Shown here one piece after another: positions 56,943-64,000 of a DNA stretch of 64,000 bases. Position 1 is the stretch's first letter. Every line of letters starts with the position of its first letter. The notes below the pieces were generated by a model. That model made no database searches. It saw only the letters and a program-made list of their open reading frames with translations, and was not told the origin of the DNA. Source of the stretch: Bacteroidota bacterium (GTDB lineage Bacteria; Bacteroidota; Bacteroidia; AKYH767-A; OLB10); NCBI GenBank assembly GCA_025352785.1, contig JANXSD010000018.1, forward strand, positions 1-64,000, in the 5' to 3' direction. Position numbers and translations under genes: made by a program.

Positions 56943-57383
56943 TTGAATGTATTTATTCAACAAAATTATGTTTCTCAAACTAAATAATCATCACCTAAAA
57001 GACCTTAACTATTTGTAATTACCTTTACAACTACTCGCTCAATAAAAAGTAAACACCAACATTGCCTGTTCAAGCCTTGAAAATTCCTGCTCAGCAATTA
57101 AATTACATTTGATTTCAAATGGATCTGCTATTAATACCAACAGCCAATATATTTTAGTCCAATCTACTTGTCCTTTTTCATCAATACTTCTTAAAAAAAT
57201 AGTTCCGTAGGCAAAGGCTATGCAACGATTTTTTAAATCGTCTTGATAAAAAAATTACATCGCAACTTTGGACTAAAATATATTTGCAATTGGTATTATT
57301 TCATAGTATGAAACCCTAAGATTATTTCTACGTAGAAGATCGATTAGTATAATTCTTAAAAATAGTCTATTTCGTAAAATAAT
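56943..57383. other. 441-bp intergenic region with a REP-like element
   Basis: It lies between the divergent exonuclease and sensor kinase genes. It contains the second copy of the dispersed element, listed separately. No further gene or terminator was recognised; the right end must hold the kinase promoter, but no consensus was clear. Confidence 0.55.
57186..57241. repeat. Dispersed REP-like element, copy 2
   Basis: This 56-bp stretch begins ACTTCTTAA and ends in the palindrome ACGATTT-TTT-AAATCGT. It is similar to 49170-49223. Confidence 0.65.
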
Positions 57384-58646
57384 ATGATCGCTCCATCCAA
57401 TCCAGAAAACGAATCAGCGAGGTTAAACAATCTTGTCAATTATCAAATATTGGATACAATTCCAGAAACAGATTTTGATGATATTACTTCCTTAGCCTCA
57501 GAAATCTGCAATACTCCGATCAGTTTAATATCATTAATTGATAAAAATCGTCAATGGTTTAAATCAAATAAGGGGCTTCCCATTTCAGAGTCGCAAAGAG
57601 AAGTTGCATTTTGTGCTCATGCCATAAACAGACCGAACGAAATTATGATTGTTACGGATGCGAGGACAGATTTACGATTTATAGATAATCCGTTTGTGAT
57701 TGGCGATCCTAAAATTGTTTTTTATGCTGGTGCACCATTAGTTAGTCCGGAAGGTTTCACACTTGGAACCCTTTGCGTTATTGATACTATGCCACGAATA
57801 CTTTCCCAATTTCAATTAAACGCTTTAAGAACGCTATCCAATCAAATTATTAATCAGTTCTCCATAAGAAAAAAAAATCATGAACTTTTATTAGCACAAA
57901 TCAGGTTAGAAAAAATAAATGAAGAACTTAGTAGATTCACCCAAGTAGTTGCTCATGATCTTAAGTCACCATTACATGCAATTGGATCCTCTTTAGAGAT
58001 CCTGAAAAATAAAAATAATATTTCTGAAAAAAATATTAATGATTTATTAGAAATTGCCGGCAAACGTTGTGTAAGTATGGGACAACTTATCAACGGACTT
58101 TTACAATATTCGAATAATGCAGGAATGCAATTGGAATTTGACTTAATTAATTTTGATGATTTATTCCAGTCGATTTTTCCAATGATAGAAATCCCTGAAA
58201 AATTTGTACTCACCCATACTTGTGAAATTCGTCGTTTTTATTCCGATGAGGTTATGCTGAAACAAGTGTTGATTAATTTAATTACGAATGCCATAAAATA
58301 CAATTCAAAAACTGAAGGACGAATAGATGTTGAAATTCAAGAAAACAACAATGGAATTCAAATTGAAGTAAGCGACAACGGTCCAGGGATACCTAAAGAA
58401 AAACGGGAAACGGTATTTGAAATTTTTAAAACAATTGGTCAAACAGATCGCTTTGGGAATAAAGGAAATGGTATTGGATTAGCAACAGTAAAAAGGATTA
58501 TCACAAATTTAAATGGTGAAATTTATATCGATGACAATTACACATGCGGTACAAAAATTATTATTCATTTACCAGATATTGTATTTGAAAAATCTAATAA
58601 AATAGATCTGGTAAAACCGAATCACAATGAAATGAAAAATACGTAA
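57384..58646 (+). CDS. GAF-domain sensor histidine kinase (soluble)
   Basis: The protein has 420 residues and no membrane segment. A GAF domain covers about 5-165 (DITSLASEICNTPISLISLIDKNRQWFKS, split by text; REVAFCAHAI; FYAGAPLVSPEGFTLGTLCVID). A coiled coil follows (about 165-185). HisKA has H-box FTQVVAHDLKSPLHAI (His about 192) and HATPase has N-box LINLITNAIKYN, G1 DNGPGIP, and F/G2 GNGIGLATVK. The H-D-L-K-S-P-L box is of the phytochrome-like type. It autophosphorylates on His. No response regulator is adjacent. The input signal (small ligand, redox or light) is unknown. Confidence 0.93.
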   Translation: MIAPSNPENESARLNNLVNYQILDTIPETDFDDITSLASEICNTPISLISLIDKNRQWFKSNKGLPISESQREVAFCAHAINRPNEIMIVTDARTDLRFIDNPFVIGDPKIVFYAGAPLVSPEGFTLGTLCVIDTMPRILSQFQLNALRTLSNQIINQFSIRKKNHELLLAQIRLEKINEELSRFTQVVAHDLKSPLHAIGSSLEILKNKNNISEKNINDLLEIAGKRCVSMGQLINGLLQYSNNAGMQLEFDLINFDDLFQSIFPMIEIPEKFVLTHTCEIRRFYSDEVMLKQVLINLITNAIKYNSKTEGRIDVEIQENNNGIQIEVSDNGPGIPKEKRETVFEIFKTIGQTDRFGNKGNGIGLATVKRIITNLNGEIYIDDNYTCGTKIIIHLPDIVFEKSNKIDLVKPNHNEMKNT

Positions 58647-58652
58647 ATTATT

Positions 58653-59723
58653 TTATTTGAGTAATACCGTATTCCACTTAAACACATCATTTGCATTTCC
58701 GGTTCGTATCGCTGTTAATCTCCTTTCTAATTGTTTGCAAATTGAATCGCTAGAATAAGCAGGAAGCATAATTTTTTTTTCTTTTACTGTAATTGTTGCG
58801 ATGGGTGCCGTAATTGCGGCTGTTCCTGCTCCAAAGGCTTCCGTAAGTTTTCCATTCTCACTTGCCGCCACTAATTCAAATGCTGAAACTTTTCGTTCAT
58901 GAACTTCGATCTTCAAATCGTTTGCTAATTGCAATAATGAATCTCGCGTGATACCTCCTAAAATCGTATCTGAAAGTGGTGGAGTCACTATACAGTTATC
59001 GATTACAAAGAGTACATTCATTGTTCCTGATTCCTCAATATTTAATTCGTCAGAACCATCAGTCCATAAAACTTGATCAAACCCTTGTTGTCTGGCTAAT
59101 TGTGTTGGATAAAATGATCCACCATAATTTCCTGCGCATTTTGTTGCTCCAGTTCCACCTTGAGCGGCGCGCGTATAAGTATCTTCTACTTTAACATTTA
59201 AAGGCTTCGGATAAAAAGATCCAACAGGGCCCGCCATGATAATGAATAAATATTCTTCAGAAATCTTTACACCAAATCGCCCTTCGGATGCAAAAATTAG
59301 CGGACGTATATAAAGTGATTTCCCCTCCCCTTCTGGCACCCATGCATGATCAAGATTTACAAGTGCTTTTAATCCATCATCGAAGAATGAAAATGGGATG
59401 GCAGGCATACTCATTCTGTTTAATGATTTTTGCAATCGTTCGTGATGCGATGCAACTCTAAAAATGGATATGTTTCCGTCATCCATTTTAAATGCTTTCA
59501 TTCCTTCAAAAACCGATTGACCATAATGCAATGCCAATGCTGTTGGTGCTATCGTGATATCTGCAAAAGGAACAATTTTTGGGTCACACCATTCACCATC
59601 TGCATAACGTGCTACAAACATGTGATCCGACATGTGTTTTCCAAATTCTAAATTATTGAAATCAATCTCAGAAATTGCACTTTTAAATGTATGTGTAACG
59701 GGAATATTAGTGGTAAGAATCAT
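58653..59723 (-). CDS. ilvE: Branched-chain amino acid aminotransferase
   Basis: The protein has 356 residues, typical of the longer (eukaryote-like) class common in Bacteroidota. Visible blocks are ALHYGQSVFEGMKAF, IFRVASHHERLQKSLNRM, SLYIRPLIFASE, the PLP-binding Lys in GTGATKCAGNYGGS (about residue 197), QVLWTDG, and GGITRDSLLQLA, with ELNIEESGTMNV between them (substrate-site). It reversibly converts Leu, Ile or Val and 2-oxoglutarate to the 2-oxoacid and glutamate, in either synthesis or breakdown of these amino acids. It stands alone; its stop is 7 bp from the convergent kinase stop. Confidence 0.95.
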   Translation of the reverse strand: MILTTNIPVTHTFKSAISEIDFNNLEFGKHMSDHMFVARYADGEWCDPKIVPFADITIAPTALALHYGQSVFEGMKAFKMDDGNISIFRVASHHERLQKSLNRMSMPAIPFSFFDDGLKALVNLDHAWVPEGEGKSLYIRPLIFASEGRFGVKISEEYLFIIMAGPVGSFYPKPLNVKVEDTYTRAAQGGTGATKCAGNYGGSFYPTQLARQQGFDQVLWTDGSDELNIEESGTMNVLFVIDNCIVTPPLSDTILGGITRDSLLQLANDLKIEVHERKVSAFELVAASENGKLTEAFGAGTAAITAPIATITVKEKKIMLPAYSSDSICKQLERRLTAIRTGNANDVFKWNTVLLK

Positions 59724-59863
59724 TCTGTTTTTGTAAGATTTTTTGCTGGAAATTTTTTTAATTATTAACTATAGAAATAAATTTATTAAACCAAATAATA
59801 ACTCCATATTCGAATAATTTACAATTTAGAAATAGAAATCGACATCTGCAAATTATAAATGCA

Positions 59864-60451
59864 CTACATCCATTTAATTTTTTCTGACATTGGAATATTT
59901 CTTATACCAACTTTTTTAGGTTCATCGGTATATCCGAGATAAAGTAATCCCATTACAAGATCATGTTCACTCAAATTCAAATATTCTTTCATCGCTTTAT
60001 GATGAGTCATCCCACCAGTATTCCAAAATGCAGCAATACCTAAAGCAGTGGCACCAAGCAAAATGTTTTGAATAGAAGCAGAAGTGGCAGCAATCTCTTC
60101 CAGCAAGGGAATTTTAGGGTTATCCCCTCGTTTCATCACTGCAATGAGCAGATGTGACGCATTGTCAACGGCGTGCTCAAGATTTTCGTAAGTGGTAGTT
60201 TTTCTATTCTCTTCAGAAGTATTTTTCCAATATAATTCGGCATGTGTTTTACCAAAATTCTTGAGGGCGTCCCCAGTAAATACATAGAAAAACCACGGTT
60301 CCGTTTTACCATGTGTAGGTGCCCAATTAGCTAGTTCTAATACATTTTGAATTTCTTGATTTGGAATGATTGCGCCATTCATTGCTGCCACCTTCACTGT
60401 TCTTCGATCTTTGACCAGTAGATCAAATGATGAAAATGTAATATCTGCCAT
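59864..60451 (-). CDS. Nitroreductase-family protein
   Basis: The start MADITF at 60451 is preferred; a frame from 60460 adds MQS. The protein has 195 residues. The family motif is KDRRTVKVAA near the N-terminus (FMN phosphate site, R-R-(S/T)), followed by LELANWAPTHGKTEPWFFYVF, the helix and loop typical of FMN nitroreductases of the YdjA type, and AFWNTGG. It binds FMN and reduces nitro compounds, quinones or similar. The specific substrate is unknown. It is monocistronic, 140 bp downstream of the aminotransferase start. Confidence 0.88.
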   Translation of the reverse strand: MADITFSSFDLLVKDRRTVKVAAMNGAIIPNQEIQNVLELANWAPTHGKTEPWFFYVFTGDALKNFGKTHAELYWKNTSEENRKTTTYENLEHAVDNASHLLIAVMKRGDNPKIPLLEEIAATSASIQNILLGATALGIAAFWNTGGMTHHKAMKEYLNLSEHDLVMGLLYLGYTDEPKKVGIRNIPMSEKIKWM

Positions 60452-60556
60452 AGACTGCAAAGATGGAAAAACAAGATGGAAAATGATTTAAAAAATCTTA
60501 AATTTGTTCCAAAATTCGTTAAAATTAGAACTTAGATAAATAAATCAAACACCATC

Positions 60557-61036
60557 ATGAAAAAAACAATTAAATCATTCGTTGCAATTAGTCTTCTTTC
60601 TTTAATAATGTTGGTTCAAAATGCGAAAGCACAAGGACAAACCAAAATGGATGCCTGGCCAGAAATGAAATCATTTCATGAAATAATGTCGCAAACATTT
60701 CATCCTGCTGAAGAAGGAAATCTGGAACCTATTAAAGCGATGAGTGCCGAATTATCACACAGAGCTATGGCCTGGTTAGAAAGTACTCCTCCAAGTGAAA
60801 TGGGTTCAGTAGATGTTAAAGTTCAATTACAAGCTCTTGCGAGTGGATGTGCGAATCTGGATAAGATGATTCATGGTGGAGTAAAAGATGAAGAAATAAA
60901 AGCTTCACTTACAAAATTACATGAACAATTTCACGCAATTGTTGGAGCATGTATGAACGAAGGTGGTGAAAAGCCAAAAACTAAATCAACTACGACGCCC
61001 AAAAAAACACCCGTATCTCCAGCAAAAACTAAATAA
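60557..61036 (+). CDS. Small exported helical protein, unknown function
   Basis: The protein has 159 residues with a signal peptide (1-25, ending AKAQ). The mature part (about 26-135) is predicted helical with the amphipathic segments MKSFHEIMSQTFHPAEEGN, IKAMSAELSHRAMAWL, CANLDKMIHGG and LTKLHEQFHAIVGACM. It resembles a four-helix bundle with a regularly placed His in each helix. The C-terminal tail is Lys/Thr/Pro-rich (KTKSTTTPKKTPVSPAKTK). The His pattern could bind metal or heme, but no CxxCH is present. Not recognised as a named family. Followed by a strong terminator. Confidence 0.7.
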   Translation: MKKTIKSFVAISLLSLIMLVQNAKAQGQTKMDAWPEMKSFHEIMSQTFHPAEEGNLEPIKAMSAELSHRAMAWLESTPPSEMGSVDVKVQLQALASGCANLDKMIHGGVKDEEIKASLTKLHEQFHAIVGACMNEGGEKPKTKSTTTPKKTPVSPAKTK

Positions 61037-61249
61037 TATTTTTTAGTTGAAATTTGTAAAAAGTCGAACCAAGAAATTGGTTCGACTTTTTTTATAAATT
61101 CACTTGTATAATCATGTGCCAACAATAATAAAACTACTTTGGTATAGGCAATCCATAAGATTAAACATTATTCCATTTAATTTTTAAAGGTTTAATACTA
61201 TCTTGATTTTGCAATTCAAGATAAATATTCTTTTCTTGTAAACACTGTT
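61037..61249. other. Short noncoding region before the REP array
   Basis: It holds the terminator of the small exported protein and, at about 61200-61224, a weak palindrome (TATCTTGA ... TCAAGATA) with architecture like the REPs that follow. Confidence 0.5.
61058..61093 (+). terminator. Strong terminator after the small exported protein
   Basis: AAAAAGTCGAACCAA pairs with TTGGTTCGACTTTTT around GAAA and is followed by a T-run; it could also act on the minus strand. Confidence 0.92.
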
Positions 61250-61671
61250 GTCCTGAGTTTGCAACTCAGGACATTCCAATTAACTTACAACCATTCTGTT
61301 TTTTGAAGACCAACATTTCTTTCTTCGTATTAATCCTGCGGTCCTGAGTTTGCAACTCAGGACATTCCAATTATCTTACAACCATTCTATATTTAGAAGA
61401 TCAACATTTATTTCTTCGGAATAATCTCTAGCACAGCTGTCCTGAGTTTGCAACTCAGGACATTCCAATTATCTTACAACCATTCTATATTTAGTAGCCC
61501 AACATTTTTCTAGAACGTCTTTAGTTGCAATACTGCTGTCCTGAGTTTGCAACTCAGGACATTCCAATTATCTTACAACCATTCTATATTTAGTAGACCA
61601 ACATTTTTCTAGAACGTCTTTAGTTGCAATACTGCTGTCCTGAGTTTGCAACTCAGGACATTCCAATTATC
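61250..61671 (-). repeat. REP array: five 23-bp palindromes, each followed by a copy of the transposase 3' end
   Basis: Five palindromes with 10-bp arms GTCCTGAGTT/AACTCAGGAC around TGC lie at 61250-61272, 61341-61363, 61439-61461, 61538-61560 and 61637-61659, at spacings of 91, 98, 99 and 99 bp. After each comes ATTCCAATTA(T/A)CTTAC and then a sequence that matches the end of the transposase coding region. Read on the minus strand, the copies encode LLNIEW(L/V) and a stop in the same frame as the gene's last codons (LLNIEWV and stop at 61672). Copies 3 and 4 are near-identical (99-bp unit) and also contain a half palindrome GTCTTTAGTTGCAA. Confidence 0.92.
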
Positions 61672-62226
61672 TTACACCCATTCTATATTTAGTAGGCCAA
61701 CATTTCTTTCTTCGGAATAATCTTTAGCACTGCTGTACAAATATTCATCAGCTTTTTCTACAATACCAGCTTCTACTGGATTGTTATGAATATAGTCTAA
61801 CTTTTGTTGAGTAAAATTTGTAGTAATTAATTCTATTGGATGATTATCTTGTTGCCAAAATTGATACGTCTTATTTCTACTGTTTTTTGCACCTGACTTC
61901 AAAAACACCTCTAGCATCCAATCTTTTCTGCTTTCTTGTGGATTATCTTGAATTGCTCTAAAAATTTGCTTTGAAGTAAATTTTTTGAAATCACCAAGGA
62001 TATCGCTTATATTATTGTTTTTAGCAGAAATAGCCATGTGAATATGGTTGCTCATAATGCACCATGCATGTAAGATCAATCCCTTTTCTTTTTGACAGTA
62101 TTTTATACTTTCAACTATAATATCTCTGTACTCTTTCCTCGTAAACACATCCACCCATTCAACTACAGCAAACGTAATGAAGTATGCTCCTTCTTTATTT
62201 CTGATTTTGTAGCCTCCATCATTCAT
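61672..62226 (-). mobile_element. REP-associated tyrosine transposase (RAYT, Y1/HUH type)
   Basis: The protein has 184 residues. The HUH motif is MSNHIHMAI (His-U-His, about residue 61-66) and the catalytic Tyr lies in LDYIHNNPVEAGI (about residue 147), the standard Tyr-Ile-His-x-N-P pattern of RAYT proteins. The opening YKIRNKEGAYFITFAVVEWV matches the family's first strand. RAYTs bind and cut REP palindromes and are single-copy, domesticated-type relatives of IS200/IS605 transposases. The gene is flanked by palindromes on both sides: five GTCCTGAGTT-type downstream, and two GTCTTTAGTT-type upstream (62247-62269, 62409-62431). It appears intact, so it could still act on the array. Confidence 0.93.
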
Positions 62227-62246
62227 TGTGTAAAGTTATATGGAAC

Positions 62247-62269
62247 GTCTTTAGTTGCAAACTAAAGAC
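62247..62269. repeat. REP palindrome upstream of the RAYT gene
   Basis: Arms GTCTTTAGTT/AACTAAAGAC around GCA, the same architecture as the downstream array palindromes with two arm substitutions and the loop in the reverse orientation (GCA against TGC). Confidence 0.85.
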
Positions 62270-62298
62270 AGCTATGATTTGCTCCAGACAGTATTCTT

Positions 62299-62388
62299 TT
62301 CTTGTAAACACATTCACCACTCTACCACTGCTAATGTAATGAAGCATGCTCCCAATTTATTTCTGATTTTCTAGCTTCCATCATTCAT
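62299..62388 (-). pseudogene. Decayed copy of the RAYT gene 5' end
   Basis: The minus strand from ATG 62388 reads MNDGS-stop-KIRNKLGACFITLAVVEW-stop, against MNDGGYKIRNKEGAYFITFAVVEWV in the intact gene. Stops occur at codon 6 and codon 24. The whole duplicated block is 62299-62435 against 62136-62273, about 137 bp, ending in a palindrome and the shared ACTAAAGACAGCT. Function none; it is a partial gene duplication. Confidence 0.85.
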
Positions 62389-62408
62389 TGTAAAAAGTTA
62401 TAAGGAAC

Positions 62409-62431
62409 GTTTTTAGTTGCAAACTAAAGAC
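62409..62431. repeat. Second REP palindrome, part of the duplicated RAYT 5' block
   Basis: Arms GTTTTTAGTT/AACTAAAGAC around GCA, identical to 62247-62269 except for one base in an arm. Confidence 0.8.
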
Positions 62432-62434
62432 AGC

Positions 62435-62576
62435 TCATCGGCATCTTTTGCTTTTACACTTTCGCAAGTGAGCTTGCTTCGTTGCAAAACAAAAATTGAA
62501 ATACTCGAGCTGCGTTCATCGGCATCTTTTACTTTTACACTTTCGCAAGCAAGCTTGCTTCGTTGCAAAACAAAAA
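62435..62576. repeat. Pair of 61-bp direct repeats downstream of tRNA-Ser
   Basis: 62435-62495 and 62516-62576 differ at three positions, with an 81-bp offset. Each contains TTTTACACTTTCGCAAG and GCTTGCTTCGTTGCAAAACA. The second copy runs into the tRNA-Ser terminator hairpin. Confidence 0.85.
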
Positions 62577-62600
62577 ATGCCGGTACTTCGTACCAGCATT
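62571..62600 (-). terminator. Terminator of tRNA-Ser
   Basis: On the minus strand AATGCTGGTAC pairs with GTACCGGCATT around GAA, followed by TTTTG. It lies 15 bp past the tRNA 3' end. Confidence 0.82.
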
Positions 62601-62615
62601 TCAATTTTTCTTTTG

Positions 62616-62700
62616 CGGAGAAGGCGGGATTCGAACCCGCGGTACCTTGCGGTACACAAACTTTCCAAGCTTGTACGTTCGGCCACTCTGACACCTCTCC
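62616..62700 (-). tRNA. tRNA-Ser (anticodon GGA)
   Basis: The minus strand gives an 85-nt class II tRNA. Acceptor GGAGAGG pairs with CTTCTCC (one G-U), the anticodon stem encloses TTGGAAA (anticodon GGA), a long variable arm contains GTACC-GCAA-GGTAC, and the T arm has GGTTCGAATCC. CCA is not encoded. The variable arm and the anticodon both support Ser. Confidence 0.95.
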
Positions 62701-62732
62701 GTATTTTTTGAAGGTGCAAATTTATTGAAAAA

Positions 62733-63743
62733 TCACTCTTCTAAACTTAATTCCCCACATATTGGTGCTTGAAATTGCCTTTTAATTTCCTTTAAGGTTG
62801 ATTTTCTTCCAAATAACACCATTAATTTCGTTAAAGCCGACTCAGTAGTTAAATCTATTCCACTTACCACGCCAATCTTTTTCAATTGAAAACTTGTTTC
62901 ATATTTGCCTTGCTCCACTCTTCCTCCACTACATTGTGAAACATTAATGATCACTAATCCATTTTTTATTGCTTTATCTAAGGCCTCAATAAACCATTTT
63001 TCGGTAGGCGCATTTCCACTTCCATACGTTTCTAAAACAATCGCTTTTAATTGCGGCAGACATAAAAAATAATTCAACCATTCATGAGTAATTCCCGGAA
63101 AAATTCTTAATAATCCGATATGTCGCTCTAGTTGATGATGCACTTTTAATTTTTTTCGCGAAGCCTTTGCTATGAATCGATGATTGTATTGAATGTCGAC
63201 TCCTGCTTCAGCTAATGCAGGATAATTTAATGATTGATATGCATCAAATTTCGATGACGTAAATTTCTCGGTTCTATTTCCTCTAAATAATTGATTATTG
63301 AAATAAATACAAACTTCAGGTATCACTATTTCTCCAGCAGCTAATTCAATAGATGTTATCAAATTTCTTCTTGCATCCGTACGTATGGCACCCATCGGTA
63401 ATTGTGATCCGGTAAATATGATTGGCTTATTTAAATGCTCCATCATAAAACTTAATGCAGAAGCCGAATAAGCCATCGTATCTGTTCCATGCAAAATAAC
63501 AAAGCCATCAAAATTATTATAAAATTTTTCAATGATAGTAGCAAGTTCTGTCCAATGTTCAGGTGTGATGTTCGAGCTATCAATTAATTTTCCAAAACTA
63601 TGATGATGCAATTTACACTTCAATCTTTTTAACTCGGGAACGTGTTCAAGAATTTTTGCAAAATTAAAAGGACGTAATGCGCCGAAAGCATCATGTTGCA
63701 TTCCAATCGTTCCACCTGTGTAGATGAGCATTATTTTTTTCAT
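62733..63743 (-). CDS. ansA: Type I L-asparaginase (cytoplasmic)
   Basis: The protein has 336 residues. The first catalytic Thr is in IYTGGTIGM (about 8-16) and the second motif is VILHGTDTMAYSASAL (Thr-Asp about 89-90). IFTGSQLPMG and RTDARRNL (about 110-128) are the next conserved blocks, and VLETYGSGNAP and SQCSGGRVEQGKYE belong to the C-terminal domain. No signal peptide, which fits the low-affinity cytoplasmic type I. It hydrolyses asparagine to aspartate and ammonia. Its start codon overlaps the stop of the TatD gene by 4 bp, so the two are translated as one operon. Confidence 0.95.
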   Translation of the reverse strand: MKKIMLIYTGGTIGMQHDAFGALRPFNFAKILEHVPELKRLKCKLHHHSFGKLIDSSNITPEHWTELATIIEKFYNNFDGFVILHGTDTMAYSASALSFMMEHLNKPIIFTGSQLPMGAIRTDARRNLITSIELAAGEIVIPEVCIYFNNQLFRGNRTEKFTSSKFDAYQSLNYPALAEAGVDIQYNHRFIAKASRKKLKVHHQLERHIGLLRIFPGITHEWLNYFLCLPQLKAIVLETYGSGNAPTEKWFIEALDKAIKNGLVIINVSQCSGGRVEQGKYETSFQLKKIGVVSGIDLTTESALTKLMVLFGRKSTLKEIKRQFQAPICGELSLEE

Positions 63744-64000
63744 AACCGAAATAATTTTTTTGCATTTGCTGAAGTTATTAATGCTACTTCTTCAATTGAA
63801 CTATTTTTTAGGATAGCCAACTTATCTGCAATTAGTCGGAGATAAGCAGGTTCATTTCGTTTGCCACGATACGGTGCTGGAGCTAAGTAAGGTCCGTCAG
63901 TTTCTAACAATAAATGATCTAAGGAAATTTCTTGCACTACTTTATCCAATCCTGAATTCTTAAAAGTAAGCACGCCACCTATTCCTAAATAAAACCCTAA
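63740..64000 (-). CDS. TatD-family hydrolase, C-terminal part (cut by window edge)
   Basis: The reading frame continues without a stop to base 64000, so the internal Met at 63973 is not the start. The visible 86 codons read GFYLGIGGVLTFKN, LDHLLLETDGPYLAPAPYRGKRNEPAYLRLIADKLA (split by text) and TSANAKKLFRL. LLETD-x-P-Y-L-A-P and RGKRNEPAY are TatD hallmarks, and the Asp of LETD is a metal ligand. TatD enzymes are metal-dependent DNases. It is upstream of, and overlaps, the asparaginase gene by 4 bp. Confidence 0.93.
   Translation of the reverse strand, partial: LGFYLGIGGVLTFKNSGLDKVVQEISLDHLLLETDGPYLAPAPYRGKRNEPAYLRLIADKLAILKNSSIEEVALITSANAKKLFRL

Noticed and set aside
61250-61671. Regular repeats at about 99 bp spacing that could be taken for a CRISPR array
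   Set aside because: The intervals between palindromes are similar to each other and match the transposase 3' end, whereas CRISPR spacers are unique. No cas gene is nearby, and the 23-bp repeats are full palindromes.

Overview
The window is a chromosomal segment of an uncultured-type Bacteroidota, probably in the broad Chitinophagales/Sphingobacteriales/Flavobacteriales range. The evidence is low GC content, start sites without purine-rich ribosome binding sites, a few TAnnTTTG-type promoter boxes, and at least eight exported proteins with type IX secretion (T9SS) sorting domains: six type A (pattern PNP-x-G ... G-x-Y) and two type B (gliding-motility-like, ending in TISLIR/MISLIR). No T9SS machinery gene lies in the window. 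There are no ribosomal RNAs, prophage or CRISPR array.

Layout. 1-6207 (minus): an operon-like trio of TonB-dependent receptor, YfiR-like periplasmic protein and large hybrid histidine kinase, which reads as an envelope-sensing pathway. 6348-12317: a 1989-residue Ig/PKD-like repeat adhesin, type B sorted. 12540-14748 (plus): a FAD-dependent reductase and an HD-domain protein. 14745-28488 (minus): a nucleotide-transporter-like/HEAT/cyclic-nucleotide-binding protein, a TPR adenylate cyclase, a 2219-residue exported protein with a subtilase/sedolisin-like domain, and a second, decayed cyclase gene. 28812-35191: an SRPBCC protein, a triple cupredoxin/SprB-repeat protein, a DUF4412-like protein, tRNA-Cys, a TerB-like protein and a T9SS cargo. 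35400-38577 (minus): glutaryl-CoA dehydrogenase and three small exported proteins, two of them paralogues. 38913-44222 (minus): two Omp28-type proteins, a DUF6029 barrel and a TlpA thioredoxin. 44351-49056 (plus): two T9SS cargo proteins and NADP malic enzyme (MaeB). 49298-58646: mixed envelope and housekeeping genes plus a GAF histidine kinase. 58653-61036: IlvE, a nitroreductase and a small exported protein. 61237-62616: a REP-associated tyrosine transposase (RAYT) inside an unusual array of palindromes and fragments of its own gene. The window ends with tRNA-Ser, L-asparaginase and a partial TatD nuclease.

The most notable observations are: (i) the RAYT locus, where each downstream palindrome is followed by a copy of the last codons of the transposase gene, and a decayed copy of the gene's 5' end lies upstream; (ii) three tandem SprB-type repeats that each contain an inserted domain with a complete type-1-copper-like ligand set; (iii) a hexapeptide QRVIAS repeated seven times inside an MBG domain of the giant peptidase-like protein, with synonymous codon variation; (iv) an adenylate cyclase pseudogene with three separate lesions, including a G8 tract, with a matching G8 tract in an intact propeller gene; and (v) the TonB receptor-YfiR-histidine kinase operon. 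All functional statements are inferred from sequence reading alone; no database search was run.
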